Positions 32,754-42,316 of a stretch of DNA of 64,000 nt are shown here, piece after piece. Source of the stretch: JBHJHP01 sp042219825 (GTDB taxonomy: Bacteria > Bacteroidota > Bacteroidia > Bacteroidales > UBA5342). The position numbers were made by a program, and so were the translations under genes. Position 1 is the stretch's first letter; each line of letters begins with the position of its first letter. Location of the stretch: the NCBI RefSeq assembly GCF_042219825.1, contig NZ_JBHJHQ010000009.1, positions 186,001 to 250,000 on the forward strand. The letters are read 5' to 3'. Below the pieces are notes generated by a model, which was not told the DNA's origin, did not search any database, and was given only the letters and a program-made list of their open reading frames with translations.

Positions 32754-35700
32754 TTACTTATTCATATCACATATTAAGCGTCCCAGATCAGTTCTTCTGC
32801 CAATTTCCTTTCCATCGATCAGCACAATTAATCCTTTCCCCAGCTTATATTTGTCACCTGTTTTATCCCAGATAATGGTGAGATTTTTGCCGTGATAATT
32901 GACCCTGTCCAGGCAGAACCAGTCCCATTTATCCTTTGGGATCAGCGGATTCACTTCCACCTGATCATCTGCCCCTGGGCGAAGTCCAACCAAACCGGTA
33001 ATAAGCAGATCATTGAACGTGGAATGGTTATAATACCTGCTTCGTTCCTGATCTCCTTTCAGCCAGTAACCGGTTATTTCATCCAGGTATTCGCCGATGT
33101 ACGGCCGGCCGCGATAATACTGAGATTCCACATAGGTTTCAAGTAAGTCAAAATATACCGAGTCATTCACCTCACTCTGATCATAATTATTCAACAGGTT
33201 CGCCATGCCAGTTAAGGTCTGGGAAGTGGCAAACGGCCATACGGCACCATCCCACTCACATTTGCAACAACCGTGGGTACGGAAATCAGGATGCCGCTGT
33301 TCTGCTGTTGTAATACCAAAGGGAGCCAGAAATCCTCCCGGATCAGTTATCTGAGCCCATGCTTTCTCATAACCTTTTTCCGGCAAATTAAAGTACCAGG
33401 GAATAAAACCAATCTCTTCCCTGACATTTGCAAATCCCCCCTCCTCCTTCACGGTCTCAAAGAAATCGGCCTCAGGGTTCCATAGATTTTCCTCCACCAG
33501 CTGTCTTAAGGTATCCGCTTTAGCAGCATACAAGGTTTCCCACGCTTTATTTCCGGCTAGTTCTGCCATTTTTGAAATGGCAACCGCATTACCATACATA
33601 TAACTGTTAATGGTTGGACGGTCATTTTTTACGCGCCGTCCACCCGAGATCTGTTCCTCCATTCCATCTTTCACATCTTCCTGCCAGAACATGCCGGACG
33701 GTTTACGGCGTTCTGCTTCCCAACGCCGATAATCTGCTTCCAAATCGGGCAGCATATTTACAATAAAAGCACTGTCTTTTGTCAGAAGGTAATAGTTATA
33801 AACGGCATCGGGCGTCCAGCTGCTGAATTTATGCAGTTTACTCATGGGTTTGCCATCATTGCCACGATACCAGACCTCCAGATTTTGCTTAAGATATTCT
33901 GAATTATGCAACCATCGTGATTCATAGGTATGATGGCCTATGGCACAGGCAATCAGGTTATATTTATCCGCATAGGATCGCAGCACCAGAAATTCAGTAA
34001 TGGCATAACCTACCGGCGTTTGTTCAATATGTTTTCTAAGGGTCCACCATCGGTAATAAAACATCTCTTCGAAATTATCCTGTGGACATTCAAACAAGGG
34101 AATATTGGCCTTCATCCATTCCCACGATTCGGAATTCGGGATCAACTGTACAATGTTTTCATCTTCCATGCGGTTGAAATAGTCCACGTAATGTTTAAAA
34201 TCATCCGCATTTAGCACATAGCCCTGATGATCAACGGGCAGTGTTTTTGTTTTAAGGGAATAAATCCTGTAAACGGCTTCTTTATCCGGTTTCCCGTCCT
34301 GCTTTACATCAAAATCCTGGTCAGTTGGCGTATCTACATTGGGGAAACGTCTTATTTCACCTGTTCTGAACACAATACTTTGCACCTCATGAACCGGTTC
34401 AAAACAAAGGCCTTTTGCTTTGTGCTCCCCATTGACATAAATATCGTAAAAGCGATTATCCACAGTAGCCTCAATACGAATGTCATAAATTTTTCCAGGT
34501 TCATAAGGCATAATATTTCTCAGTCGGTAACCAGCTTTATGTTTTATGTAACCGTCATTATCAAATATTAACCGCAACGTTCCGGTGTTTTTTTTATCCT
34601 GCAATTCAACCTGCAGAACTCCATGATTATTCTGTTCCGGTTTGATCGCAAATTCCACGCTCACATTTTTCTGTTGCGGGAACAAACGGGTGGCTTTGGC
34701 ATAGTCGAACGGATCTTTGTCATGCAGTGTAAGACACTCCTTCCCTTCTACGTCTTTTTCAACTTTAACGCGTGCCCAAACCGGACTGTAAATGTTCCAC
34801 TTTTCAAAAGCTGATCCGGAGCCTTTTGCTGTAAACTCATCATCAGCCTGCTCTGTTGCTTCAGACCTTATCGGAACCGGTATTTCAGATACCCAGATAT
34901 CTTCCTTATTCATGCTGTAAGTGACCCACAGATTTCCATCCGGAGGCGTTCCGTTTGTTTCCTGGATTCCGCGTACGTATTGTGGGCCGTACGATTTATA
35001 ATTACCACCATAACGCATGGTGGATATCTCACCATTGACCAGCAACAGGTTCGTATATTTCAAGCCGTCATCACTTACAGACACGGCCAGTGGCCAGCGA
35101 AAATCTGACGGATTATAGACCGTAGCATACTGGCCATCTGAGGTTTCCTGTCCCCAGATTTTGGCATTGCTGTTTACAAAACCGGGGGCTCTCACAGGTT
35201 GTGTCCATGTATGTCCCTGATCATTACTGATGGCTGTAAGCGCGTGTTTCCACAAGCCGACAACCTTTCCATCCGGAAGGTGATAATAACAAAATGCCTT
35301 GTAATCTTTTTGTATCGGAATCAGGGGATCATCACGGTCAGCTTCTTCATTCCACTGCTGCTGGACCAGTGGGTTTGACAACATTTCCTCACAGGCCTTC
35401 TTTAGTCCCTTGTCTTTACTTTTTGTATAAAACGGATAATCAGTATTCTTTTTGTTCCAACCATGGTTATAGCGGATAAAATAGATTGGTCCCCATGTAC
35501 CATCCTTATAAACTTCCCTGACAACACGACCTATTCCATTTCCATCATTCGGACTATCCTTTGCATTCATGGAAATGGCAATATATGCCAGCACAAACAG
35601 CCTGTTATCGGTTGATACATAAAATCCCATCCGCTGGTGATTCACCGACATCAGATCCTTAGCCACATCTGTTCCGTTATCTTTTTTGGTTCCATCCGGT

Positions 35701-36098
35701 ATAGGATATGGCGGAAAAACCACATCCGGTTCGGACCAGGTATGCCCATCCTGTGAGCTTACTAAAAACGTTTGTCCCGGTGCAATATGTTCACCAACCG
35801 GATCGCTTAAGTATTCCAGAAACAATGTATTGTTCCAGTAAGCCAGCATTGGTGCATGGTTGTATGTCCAGCCGTAGCCATCAGCCATGTCCGGAAATTC
35901 ACGGTTTGCCCGCATTACCTGTATGTTGTGCACACCCATGGCAGGCGGCAATTGTCCGTGATGATAATCCGGATTGTTGAGTGTTTCTCCTGTATAATGT
36001 GGTATATCTGTTTCCTGTGCTTTTACCACAAAAACAATAAGTGATACACAAACAATAAATATGAATCTGATTTGATTTCTAAACAACATCTGCTCCAA
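32754..36098 (-). CDS. Two-enzyme glycosidase: sialidase-like propeller plus six-hairpin domain (GH143-GH142-like)
   Basis: This is a 1114-residue secreted protein (signal peptide to VKAQ). Residues about 30-415 form a propeller with Asp boxes (SSQDGHTWSEP, ISNDQGHTWTQP). About 420-610 is a LamG-like sandwich (VSVEFAIKPEQNNHGVLQVEL). About 640-1105 is an (alpha/alpha)6 barrel of the MGH1/GH63 type (FSSWTPDAVYNYYLLTKD, CKCEWDGAVWPFATSQTL, YYNHSTFNDLLITGLVGLRP). The same order is known from the RG-II enzyme in which a GH143 Dha hydrolase is joined to a GH142 beta-L-arabinofuranosidase; in RG-II side chain D, arabinofuranose is linked to Dha, so both cuts act on one disaccharide. Assignment rests on architecture and remembered family features, not on an alignment. 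Confidence 0.72.
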   Translation of the reverse strand: MEQMLFRNQIRFIFIVCVSLIVFVVKAQETDIPHYTGETLNNPDYHHGQLPPAMGVHNIQVMRANREFPDMADGYGWTYNHAPMLAYWNNTLFLEYLSDPVGEHIAPGQTFLVSSQDGHTWSEPDVVFPPYPIPDGTKKDNGTDVAKDLMSVNHQRMGFYVSTDNRLFVLAYIAISMNAKDSPNDGNGIGRVVREVYKDGTWGPIYFIRYNHGWNKKNTDYPFYTKSKDKGLKKACEEMLSNPLVQQQWNEEADRDDPLIPIQKDYKAFCYYHLPDGKVVGLWKHALTAISNDQGHTWTQPVRAPGFVNSNAKIWGQETSDGQYATVYNPSDFRWPLAVSVSDDGLKYTNLLLVNGEISTMRYGGNYKSYGPQYVRGIQETNGTPPDGNLWVTYSMNKEDIWVSEIPVPIRSEATEQADDEFTAKGSGSAFEKWNIYSPVWARVKVEKDVEGKECLTLHDKDPFDYAKATRLFPQQKNVSVEFAIKPEQNNHGVLQVELQDKKNTGTLRLIFDNDGYIKHKAGYRLRNIMPYEPGKIYDIRIEATVDNRFYDIYVNGEHKAKGLCFEPVHEVQSIVFRTGEIRRFPNVDTPTDQDFDVKQDGKPDKEAVYRIYSLKTKTLPVDHQGYVLNADDFKHYVDYFNRMEDENIVQLIPNSESWEWMKANIPLFECPQDNFEEMFYYRWWTLRKHIEQTPVGYAITEFLVLRSYADKYNLIACAIGHHTYESRWLHNSEYLKQNLEVWYRGNDGKPMSKLHKFSSWTPDAVYNYYLLTKDSAFIVNMLPDLEADYRRWEAERRKPSGMFWQEDVKDGMEEQISGGRRVKNDRPTINSYMYGNAVAISKMAELAGNKAWETLYAAKADTLRQLVEENLWNPEADFFETVKEEGGFANVREEIGFIPWYFNLPEKGYEKAWAQITDPGGFLAPFGITTAEQRHPDFRTHGCCKCEWDGAVWPFATSQTLTGMANLLNNYDQSEVNDSVYFDLLETYVESQYYRGRPYIGEYLDEITGYWLKGDQERSRYYNHSTFNDLLITGLVGLRPGADDQVEVNPLIPKDKWDWFCLDRVNYHGKNLTIIWDKTGDKYKLGKGLIVLIDGKEIGRRTDLGRLICDMNK

Positions 36099-36110
36099 TT
36101 TTTATTCCAC

Positions 36111-37505
36111 TTACTCCTTCATTTCTTCCAGCACCAAAACCCAGTCGTTTCCGTTTTCCTTTTCTCCCGGAGGATCAAATTCATGGGTTCCACTATTTTC
36201 CACCTTCCCTATTTCAGTAATCTCACCTGATTTCGGATCAAACCATAACGCTTTTACACCTGATTTGAATTTTGTCATATTTACCGGAATATTTCTTCCT
36301 GTATACGTATAGATATATGCATATCCTGTGCCTCGTGTCGCCTGAAGATGATCGTACTTTTCACCGTTCTCACCGGCGATCAAACTTTGATCCGGAACGC
36401 GTTCCAGGTATGGCCGTGACAACATCAGGTCTTTCAGATATCCCATCTGTTTGGCACCCGGAGCTTCCAGAGCCTGTGTCCAGTATTCACGTGCGCCATA
36501 GGCCGGTTCTTCATCCGAGGGTTTGTAAAACTGCATTATGGCACTGTGTCCGTACGTAAACCCACAGGCACCTGCAAACACTGACCAGTAGGCATAGCGG
36601 CGAACATCCTCAGCCTTCCAGTAAGGCTGAGTCGTATCATGCAAGCCCTGAGGAATGCCTTCATACGACGGTTCACCGTCGATGGTTGGTTTGGCTGGTT
36701 TCAAATTAAAATCTGCCTGAATATAACGCCAGTTATCCTCTCCGTAATTCCGTTCCGTATCATCCTGATCATACCTTCTATGTCCTGACTGAACCATATT
36801 AAAATCCAACCATGGCTCATTCTCAAACCAATCGGATGACTGCATCCGTCCCCGTGGATGAAAGGTGATTAAATGGTTGGGGTCATTATTTTTTAAAGCA
36901 TTTCCAATGGCATTCCATGTGGCTGTGGAATCACTTCCAAAGGTATCACCGCCGTTGAGCCAGATAATGTTAGACCGATCCCGGTAACGTTTGGCCAGCC
37001 ATTCACCATATAATTTCCCTTGTTCACGGGATACATAACCTCCACGTACGTTTCCACCCCAAACAGGTACCAGCGCCATATATAATCCCTTTTCAGCAGC
37101 TTTGTCAACCACATAATCTATGTTGTCCCAGTAATCGTACTGTTCAGGATCAGAAAAGGAACTGCCTTCCGTAACAAGCGGTTTGGAAGCATTATCATTA
37201 ATCAGTGCTGAGTCGCCGTATACATTCACGGCGCCCAAAGAATGAAGAACCATGACCTGGATCACATTAAATCCTTTTTCCCGTCGGTCTTCCAGATATT
37301 GCTCTGCCTCTTCACGGTTCAGTTTGGTAAACAATAACCATCCGGTATCACCCAGCCAAAAAAATGGATCACCATCGGAAGTTACCATGTAGTGCCCGTT
37401 TTCAGAAACTTTTAATAATGGCAACTCTTCCGTTGTTTTCTTATGCGGAGCACAACTGAAACATAAAACACCGGCTAAAAGCATTAATAAATTAAATCGT
37501 ATCAT
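36111..37505 (-). CDS. GH140 apiosidase-like lipoprotein (DUF4038)
   Basis: The start is taken at MIRFNLLMLLAGVLCFSC (37505), a typical lipoprotein signal that leaves a 5-bp gap after the upstream gene. The longer frame from 37529 would overlap that gene. The TIM barrel (DUF4038) opens with GHYMVTSDGDPFFWLGDTGWLLFTKLNREEAEQYL. WLNGGDTFG (Asp near residue 185) and TIDGEPSYEG (Glu near 277) are the expected acid/base and nucleophile. A small C-terminal sandwich carries GTGYAYIYTYTGRNIPV and ALWFDPKSGE (collagen-binding-like domain of the family). GH140 enzymes cut the apiose link of RG-II side chains A and B, which makes this gene the best single pointer to RG-II. Other DUF4038 activities exist. 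Confidence 0.82.
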   Translation of the reverse strand: MIRFNLLMLLAGVLCFSCAPHKKTTEELPLLKVSENGHYMVTSDGDPFFWLGDTGWLLFTKLNREEAEQYLEDRREKGFNVIQVMVLHSLGAVNVYGDSALINDNASKPLVTEGSSFSDPEQYDYWDNIDYVVDKAAEKGLYMALVPVWGGNVRGGYVSREQGKLYGEWLAKRYRDRSNIIWLNGGDTFGSDSTATWNAIGNALKNNDPNHLITFHPRGRMQSSDWFENEPWLDFNMVQSGHRRYDQDDTERNYGEDNWRYIQADFNLKPAKPTIDGEPSYEGIPQGLHDTTQPYWKAEDVRRYAYWSVFAGACGFTYGHSAIMQFYKPSDEEPAYGAREYWTQALEAPGAKQMGYLKDLMLSRPYLERVPDQSLIAGENGEKYDHLQATRGTGYAYIYTYTGRNIPVNMTKFKSGVKALWFDPKSGEITEIGKVENSGTHEFDPPGEKENGNDWVLVLEEMKE

Positions 37506-37510
37506 TCGTC

Positions 37511-40500
37511 TTATTTTTTTCTGATCCAAACTATATTGGTTCCGTTATGAGGAAGGTCTAATGTAGTGACCTCTCCGGCTTTTATTGTCAATGATTTATC
37601 AGAAACCGATCCATCAGATGGCCTGATAAACTGAACCAAGAACTTTCCTTTTTTATTTGATAAATCGACAGAAAGTCTTCGCTTATCATTACAATAAACG
37701 ATCATACCGTTTTCACCATTCAGAATACATGTTCTATCCGGTGTTGATCCTGGATCTTCAGTATTCATCCTGGCTGCATCAGCCAAAAACTGCCCGGGTA
37801 AACCTTCAGGTAATACTGCCAGTGAACCCCCGGCCATCAATACTGCCCATCCGTACACATTGTATCTTCCTTCTGAAAACATCACTGCCTTATCCGGATA
37901 TTTTGAAGTATATGCATAAACAGAATGGTACACTGAATTGAAAGACCGTTTTCCGACATTTATCTTCCTTGCATGCTGACGAGGTGCCAGTTGCTGATCT
38001 CCCAGCGGGGCATATAATGAACCGTCTTCACGGTATGCCCAGTACCGGATATCGATCACATCAACCAATTTTGACAGATCCTGATTCTCTAAGACTGAAT
38101 CCTGCACATCCTTTGTCGCAGAGAGCCCGATCAACTGATCTTTCCCTGTTTCCTTTTCCCAGTCTTTTATAGTTTCCAGCCAAAATGCTGTAAAGTGATA
38201 CGGACCTGTATACTCGGCGCTGGTTAATTGTAACACATTTGAATTACCGTCAAAATTATTCATGCACTGCTTAATAAAAGCCTGGTGCAACGGACGTCTT
38301 ACCGGATCTGTTTCATCGTAAAACTGTTCCGCCATGTAAATTCTTTTGTCGCCGGCAAAGGGAACCGGTTCAGGAAAACCTGTATTGTTGATGTTATTCA
38401 CAGGCCTCCATGGACAATCCACCCAATGGGCGCCGGCTTCCAGAATATTGTGCTGAAAATAGTTATGATGCACTAAAAGCTTACCATTTTTATCTGCCAG
38501 ATCAGCAAACTGCTTCAACCGGTTCCAGTAGAAAAAGTCGTATTTAGTCAGATCATATTTACTGAGTCCGTCCCAGGCCGTTCCCTGACCTGTACGTGCA
38601 AATGGTTGTTCGTAAAACGGGGCCCATACCTGACCATCCATGCGCCTCACCCGTTCATGATCATCACGGCGACGATCGTACCAGAGGCCATAATTCTGTT
38701 CCAGTCCAACCATATTATACCGGTTCATCCAATCGATCACCTCATTCAGATTATCGGTGTAACCGTATCCGTTTCTTCCCGGGACATAACGTGTCACAGC
38801 CGGTGTGGCTTTTGCAGTGGCGTAAGGTCTTGCTACGCCGCGCCACCAGGGCACTGTAAACCGCATTCCGGTCACCAGCTTGCCATCAACAACCAGTCTC
38901 CCGTTTTGAACCGACATAAGATGCTTTTCTTCTGGCAAAGAGCTTGAAGCCTCTTTTATTTTCTCAACAGTTTTAACGCCAGTATTTTCTACTAAAACGG
39001 GGTCACGCGAAGATGCGTCATTTATCCAGTCCTCGAGTCTTAAGGCCGGTTGAAAAGATTGTTCCGAATATTCCTTTGCTTCAGCAGCTGTAGGACTGCT
39101 GGTTGAATTACTGCTGTATGGCATCACCTCTTTTTCATATGCTGCAGCATCCTTTTTGAGCCGTTCTGCCAGTTGTTCATAAAAGAGACTTCGCGGTTTA
39201 ATATGGTTATTCTGATCCACCCAAATCCCATTGCCTGAAAACTGACTCCATGCGCCATATGCCCAGTTCATGGCTGTAGGTGGCGCATAATTATTGATTC
39301 TGGCTGCAGAGCACTGCCACAGCATAGAATTGGCAGCGGTCCAACCTGATCCCTGATTATTTAGTCCCTGGTTACTGAACGAGATCATATTTCCATCCAC
39401 ATTCACAATATCAAATAAAACACCCGAAGCCCAGCTGTCAATGGTTCCGCTGAATTCATACGGCAGATGTGTTTCGCACTGTACAAAGGCATTTGGTCCT
39501 GCGGCACAAAATCCCAATGCAAAATCATGGTATCCATATTCTGAATACAAGCGTTGAAACAGGGTTTGTTGGCCCATGGTAAAAAAGGTATATCTGCGCT
39601 GACCACCTATCTCTGAAACCGGTTCCTTCGATATACAATCCTGGACTGTTACCCGTCGGGTTGTTTCATATACGGCTACTGCCGAACCGGCAAAATGGGT
39701 AAACTGAACCTGTCGTACCCATACATCCTGAGCATTTTCTATGGTAATTGCGGACCAACAGTGGTCTTCATCTTTTGGATTGGAAGTATCAAAATCTGAT
39801 ATTAAATTCAGATGCTCAATCCCAATATTTTTTATTCGTCCAGGCCAGTTATATTTGGTGACTGTACTTATCCCCCAGTGCTGGTCCAGGGCTGTTGTCA
39901 AAGGTGCATCTACAAAAATTGTATTCCCGTTAATTGCTGTTATTGTTCTGTCCCAAATAATATCCCTGGTCCCTTCCTTCCATCCGATCCAACCGGTTTC
40001 TTCGCCACCAAACTCTCTCATATTTAGTTCCTGAATCCATGTTTTGGTTGAAGGCCGGCGGATAAAGATATGATCTCCGGTACTCAATCCCTTAGTTGAT
40101 TCAAGTTGAAGTTCAAATGCATTTACAGGTACATATTGACTGGTTATTTTTACCAGTTCAGAGTATACCACATTGTTTTGACCTAAAACACGTATAAGAG
40201 TTTGTCTGTCCTTACCTCCTGCAATAAGTGTTGTTCCGTTCCGGCCGGTTCCGCTGCCCCGAATCACAATGCCTGAAGATTTAATAATCAATCTCCCATT
40301 AACATGAAAGGTCCCTGTATCCAATAAAACAGCTCCTTTGAATCCATCCTGATGCGGTGGCAATGTGGCAATATAGTCAATCGCTTTCTGAATATCTGGT
40401 GTAGCATCTGCATTAGTGTTCGGCACAAAAACTTCTGCATTAACCAATGGAATTTCGTATTCGGATGCTTTGTACCCTGCATACGAAAAGTCAGGGATCC

Positions 40501-40663
40501 TGTCACCTTTTTCATCAGGCTGATATTGCAGTTTTCCGTCTCTTCCAATAATGAGTGGTCGTTTATCATCCTGCGCAAAACCTGTTACAGAAGACATCAG
40601 CAGTATAAGCGCCAAACAAATTTTAAAAAATGAACTGTATTCTACATTCGTTTTTTCAATCAT
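37511..40663 (-). CDS. Secreted beta-helix protein with C-terminal DUF6298-like TIM-barrel region
   Basis: A 1050-residue protein with a signal peptide (ICLALILLMSSVTGFAQ). Residues about 60-500 form a pectate-lyase-like beta-helix (DIQKAIDYIATLP, GIVIRGSGTGRNGTTLIAGG, IKNIGIEHLNLISDFD, AITIENAQDVWVRQVQFTHFAG). Residues about 575-1050 are a separate unit, opening with MSVQNGRLVVDGKLVTGMRFTVPWWRG and holding barrel-like stretches (VIDWMNRYNMVGLEQNYGLW, FADLADKNGKLLVHHNYFQ) and a small beta domain ending LTIKAGEVTTLDLPHNGTNIVWIRKK. This fits DUF6298, known from pectin loci but without an agreed activity. The two halves are joined by a Ser/Thr- and Ala-rich linker (SSNSTSSPTAAEAKE). It precedes the GH140 gene in the same message. 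Confidence 0.72.
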   Translation of the reverse strand: MIEKTNVEYSSFFKICLALILLMSSVTGFAQDDKRPLIIGRDGKLQYQPDEKGDRIPDFSYAGYKASEYEIPLVNAEVFVPNTNADATPDIQKAIDYIATLPPHQDGFKGAVLLDTGTFHVNGRLIIKSSGIVIRGSGTGRNGTTLIAGGKDRQTLIRVLGQNNVVYSELVKITSQYVPVNAFELQLESTKGLSTGDHIFIRRPSTKTWIQELNMREFGGEETGWIGWKEGTRDIIWDRTITAINGNTIFVDAPLTTALDQHWGISTVTKYNWPGRIKNIGIEHLNLISDFDTSNPKDEDHCWSAITIENAQDVWVRQVQFTHFAGSAVAVYETTRRVTVQDCISKEPVSEIGGQRRYTFFTMGQQTLFQRLYSEYGYHDFALGFCAAGPNAFVQCETHLPYEFSGTIDSWASGVLFDIVNVDGNMISFSNQGLNNQGSGWTAANSMLWQCSAARINNYAPPTAMNWAYGAWSQFSGNGIWVDQNNHIKPRSLFYEQLAERLKKDAAAYEKEVMPYSSNSTSSPTAAEAKEYSEQSFQPALRLEDWINDASSRDPVLVENTGVKTVEKIKEASSSLPEEKHLMSVQNGRLVVDGKLVTGMRFTVPWWRGVARPYATAKATPAVTRYVPGRNGYGYTDNLNEVIDWMNRYNMVGLEQNYGLWYDRRRDDHERVRRMDGQVWAPFYEQPFARTGQGTAWDGLSKYDLTKYDFFYWNRLKQFADLADKNGKLLVHHNYFQHNILEAGAHWVDCPWRPVNNINNTGFPEPVPFAGDKRIYMAEQFYDETDPVRRPLHQAFIKQCMNNFDGNSNVLQLTSAEYTGPYHFTAFWLETIKDWEKETGKDQLIGLSATKDVQDSVLENQDLSKLVDVIDIRYWAYREDGSLYAPLGDQQLAPRQHARKINVGKRSFNSVYHSVYAYTSKYPDKAVMFSEGRYNVYGWAVLMAGGSLAVLPEGLPGQFLADAARMNTEDPGSTPDRTCILNGENGMIVYCNDKRRLSVDLSNKKGKFLVQFIRPSDGSVSDKSLTIKAGEVTTLDLPHNGTNIVWIRKK

Positions 40664-40747
40664 TTTGGGTATTAATTAATGTTGTTTGTGTTGTGACAAA
40701 ACATGAATCATGCCACAATTCTTACAAATTTACTGATTCACATCAGA

Positions 40748-42316
40748 TTAATTGAGATTATTCTTTTTGTACTTCAACCATCCTTTATAGGTAAGACGGT
40801 CATCAATTTCTTTGGCTCTGTAAAAGTAACTTGCCACAAAACCAACAACAAACAAAATAATGTGGCTGTATACACCAATCATGTATTTGTGCTGGTTAAA
40901 GTTGTATTTTCCAAAATCGAGCAGTAATACTTCTTTGCTACTACTTCCAATAGGTGTTGATGTTAACAAAGCCCAGGCTGTAAACAGAACGCTTGCAGCA
41001 ATACCAAAATACAAGCCCTTTTTATTGGGGCGTTTAGAGACGATTCCCAACAGGAACATCCCGGCAATTCCTCCTGAAAAGATGGCGTATAATGTAAATA
41101 CTATGCCAAGTACTCCTTTGCCACCGGCATTTACGTAGAACATGGCTACTGCGATTGCTCCCAAACCGGCCAGTACAATAAAGATTTTACTTACTAATAC
41201 CTGTTCTTTCTCAGAACTTTTGGACCTGAACCGCAAATAATAATCTTCGAGGGCAATGGCTGAAAGACAATTCAGATCAGAATCCAGACTTGAAACAGCA
41301 GCTGCTATCAAAGCAGATATAATGATCCCAACTACACCAACCGGCATTTTGGTCATGATAAAAAAGGGAAATACCTCATCGTTTTTAATGCCTGCCGGCA
41401 AAACATCGCCGGAGATATGGTAATATGAAAATAAAGCTGTTCCGATAAACATAAACAGTGCCCAAACCGGTACGCTCAACAATACACCGATAAGTGATGC
41501 TTTAATGGCTTCCTTATCTGACTTAGCCGTAAGATACCGCTGTACAATAGTCTGATCGGTTCCGTATTTTTGAATTGCATAAAAAATGCCGTTTAATGCC
41601 ATGACCCAAAAAGTGAGATGAACAAATTCCATATCAAAAGGACCAAAACCTATGCGACCGTTTTCTTTTGCCACTGTCCACATTTCAGACGGACCTCCCG
41701 GCGTACTAAATAATAGGATCGCCAGAGCCACAATTCCGCCTGCAATCAGCATAAATCCCTGGATCACATCCAACCAGATAACCGCCTCTATTCCGCCTAA
41801 CATCGTTAAAACAATAACCGCAGCCCCAATTACCCAAATCACAGTGACGGTATCGAGTCCCATCATTTTTCCAATGGCGAGGGCAATGATATAAAATACG
41901 GTACCCATCTTTGAAAAATGGGTCAGTACAAAAGCCAGCGAGCTGTAAAGCCGTGCACCGAAGCCAAAGCGCTTTTCGAAATACTCATACGCACTCAACT
42001 TAATAACATGCCTGAATAACGGCACAATAAAGCCAATGGCAAAAATCAGTACGATTGGCACCATCAGTCCCTGTACCAGCCTTATCCAGTTTGTGGCATA
42101 CCCTTCACCCGGATAGGCTAAAAATGTTATACTGCTTATTAGAGTGGCCAATATAGATATTCCAATGGCCCAGGATGGTAATTTTCCACTTCCCGTGAAA
42201 TATTTACCGGTACTTTTTTGTTGTCTTGCAAATCTTACCCCAACACCGAGCGATACTACCAACGTAAGAATGATGATAATATAGTCAATAAGATGGATGG
42301 AATTTGTTGTTTGCAT
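40748..42316 (-). CDS. Sodium:solute symporter (SSS) of an acid-sugar operon
   Basis: This 522-residue membrane protein has 13-14 hydrophobic segments. FTGSGKLPSWAIGISILATLISSITFLAYPG and ALIAAAVSSLDSDLNCLSAIALEDYY are the SSS-family helices that build the Na+ site. Its start codon overlaps the kinase stop by one base, and the frame forms the last gene of the five-gene operon that begins with the Fe-ADH. It should import the compound that the operon degrades. If that is Dha released in the periplasm, as the context suggests, this would be its carrier. It differs clearly in sequence from the symporter at 13590-15263. Confidence 0.87.
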   Translation of the reverse strand: MQTTNSIHLIDYIIIILTLVVSLGVGVRFARQQKSTGKYFTGSGKLPSWAIGISILATLISSITFLAYPGEGYATNWIRLVQGLMVPIVLIFAIGFIVPLFRHVIKLSAYEYFEKRFGFGARLYSSLAFVLTHFSKMGTVFYIIALAIGKMMGLDTVTVIWVIGAAVIVLTMLGGIEAVIWLDVIQGFMLIAGGIVALAILLFSTPGGPSEMWTVAKENGRIGFGPFDMEFVHLTFWVMALNGIFYAIQKYGTDQTIVQRYLTAKSDKEAIKASLIGVLLSVPVWALFMFIGTALFSYYHISGDVLPAGIKNDEVFPFFIMTKMPVGVVGIIISALIAAAVSSLDSDLNCLSAIALEDYYLRFRSKSSEKEQVLVSKIFIVLAGLGAIAVAMFYVNAGGKGVLGIVFTLYAIFSGGIAGMFLLGIVSKRPNKKGLYFGIAASVLFTAWALLTSTPIGSSSKEVLLLDFGKYNFNQHKYMIGVYSHIILFVVGFVASYFYRAKEIDDRLTYKGWLKYKKNNLN

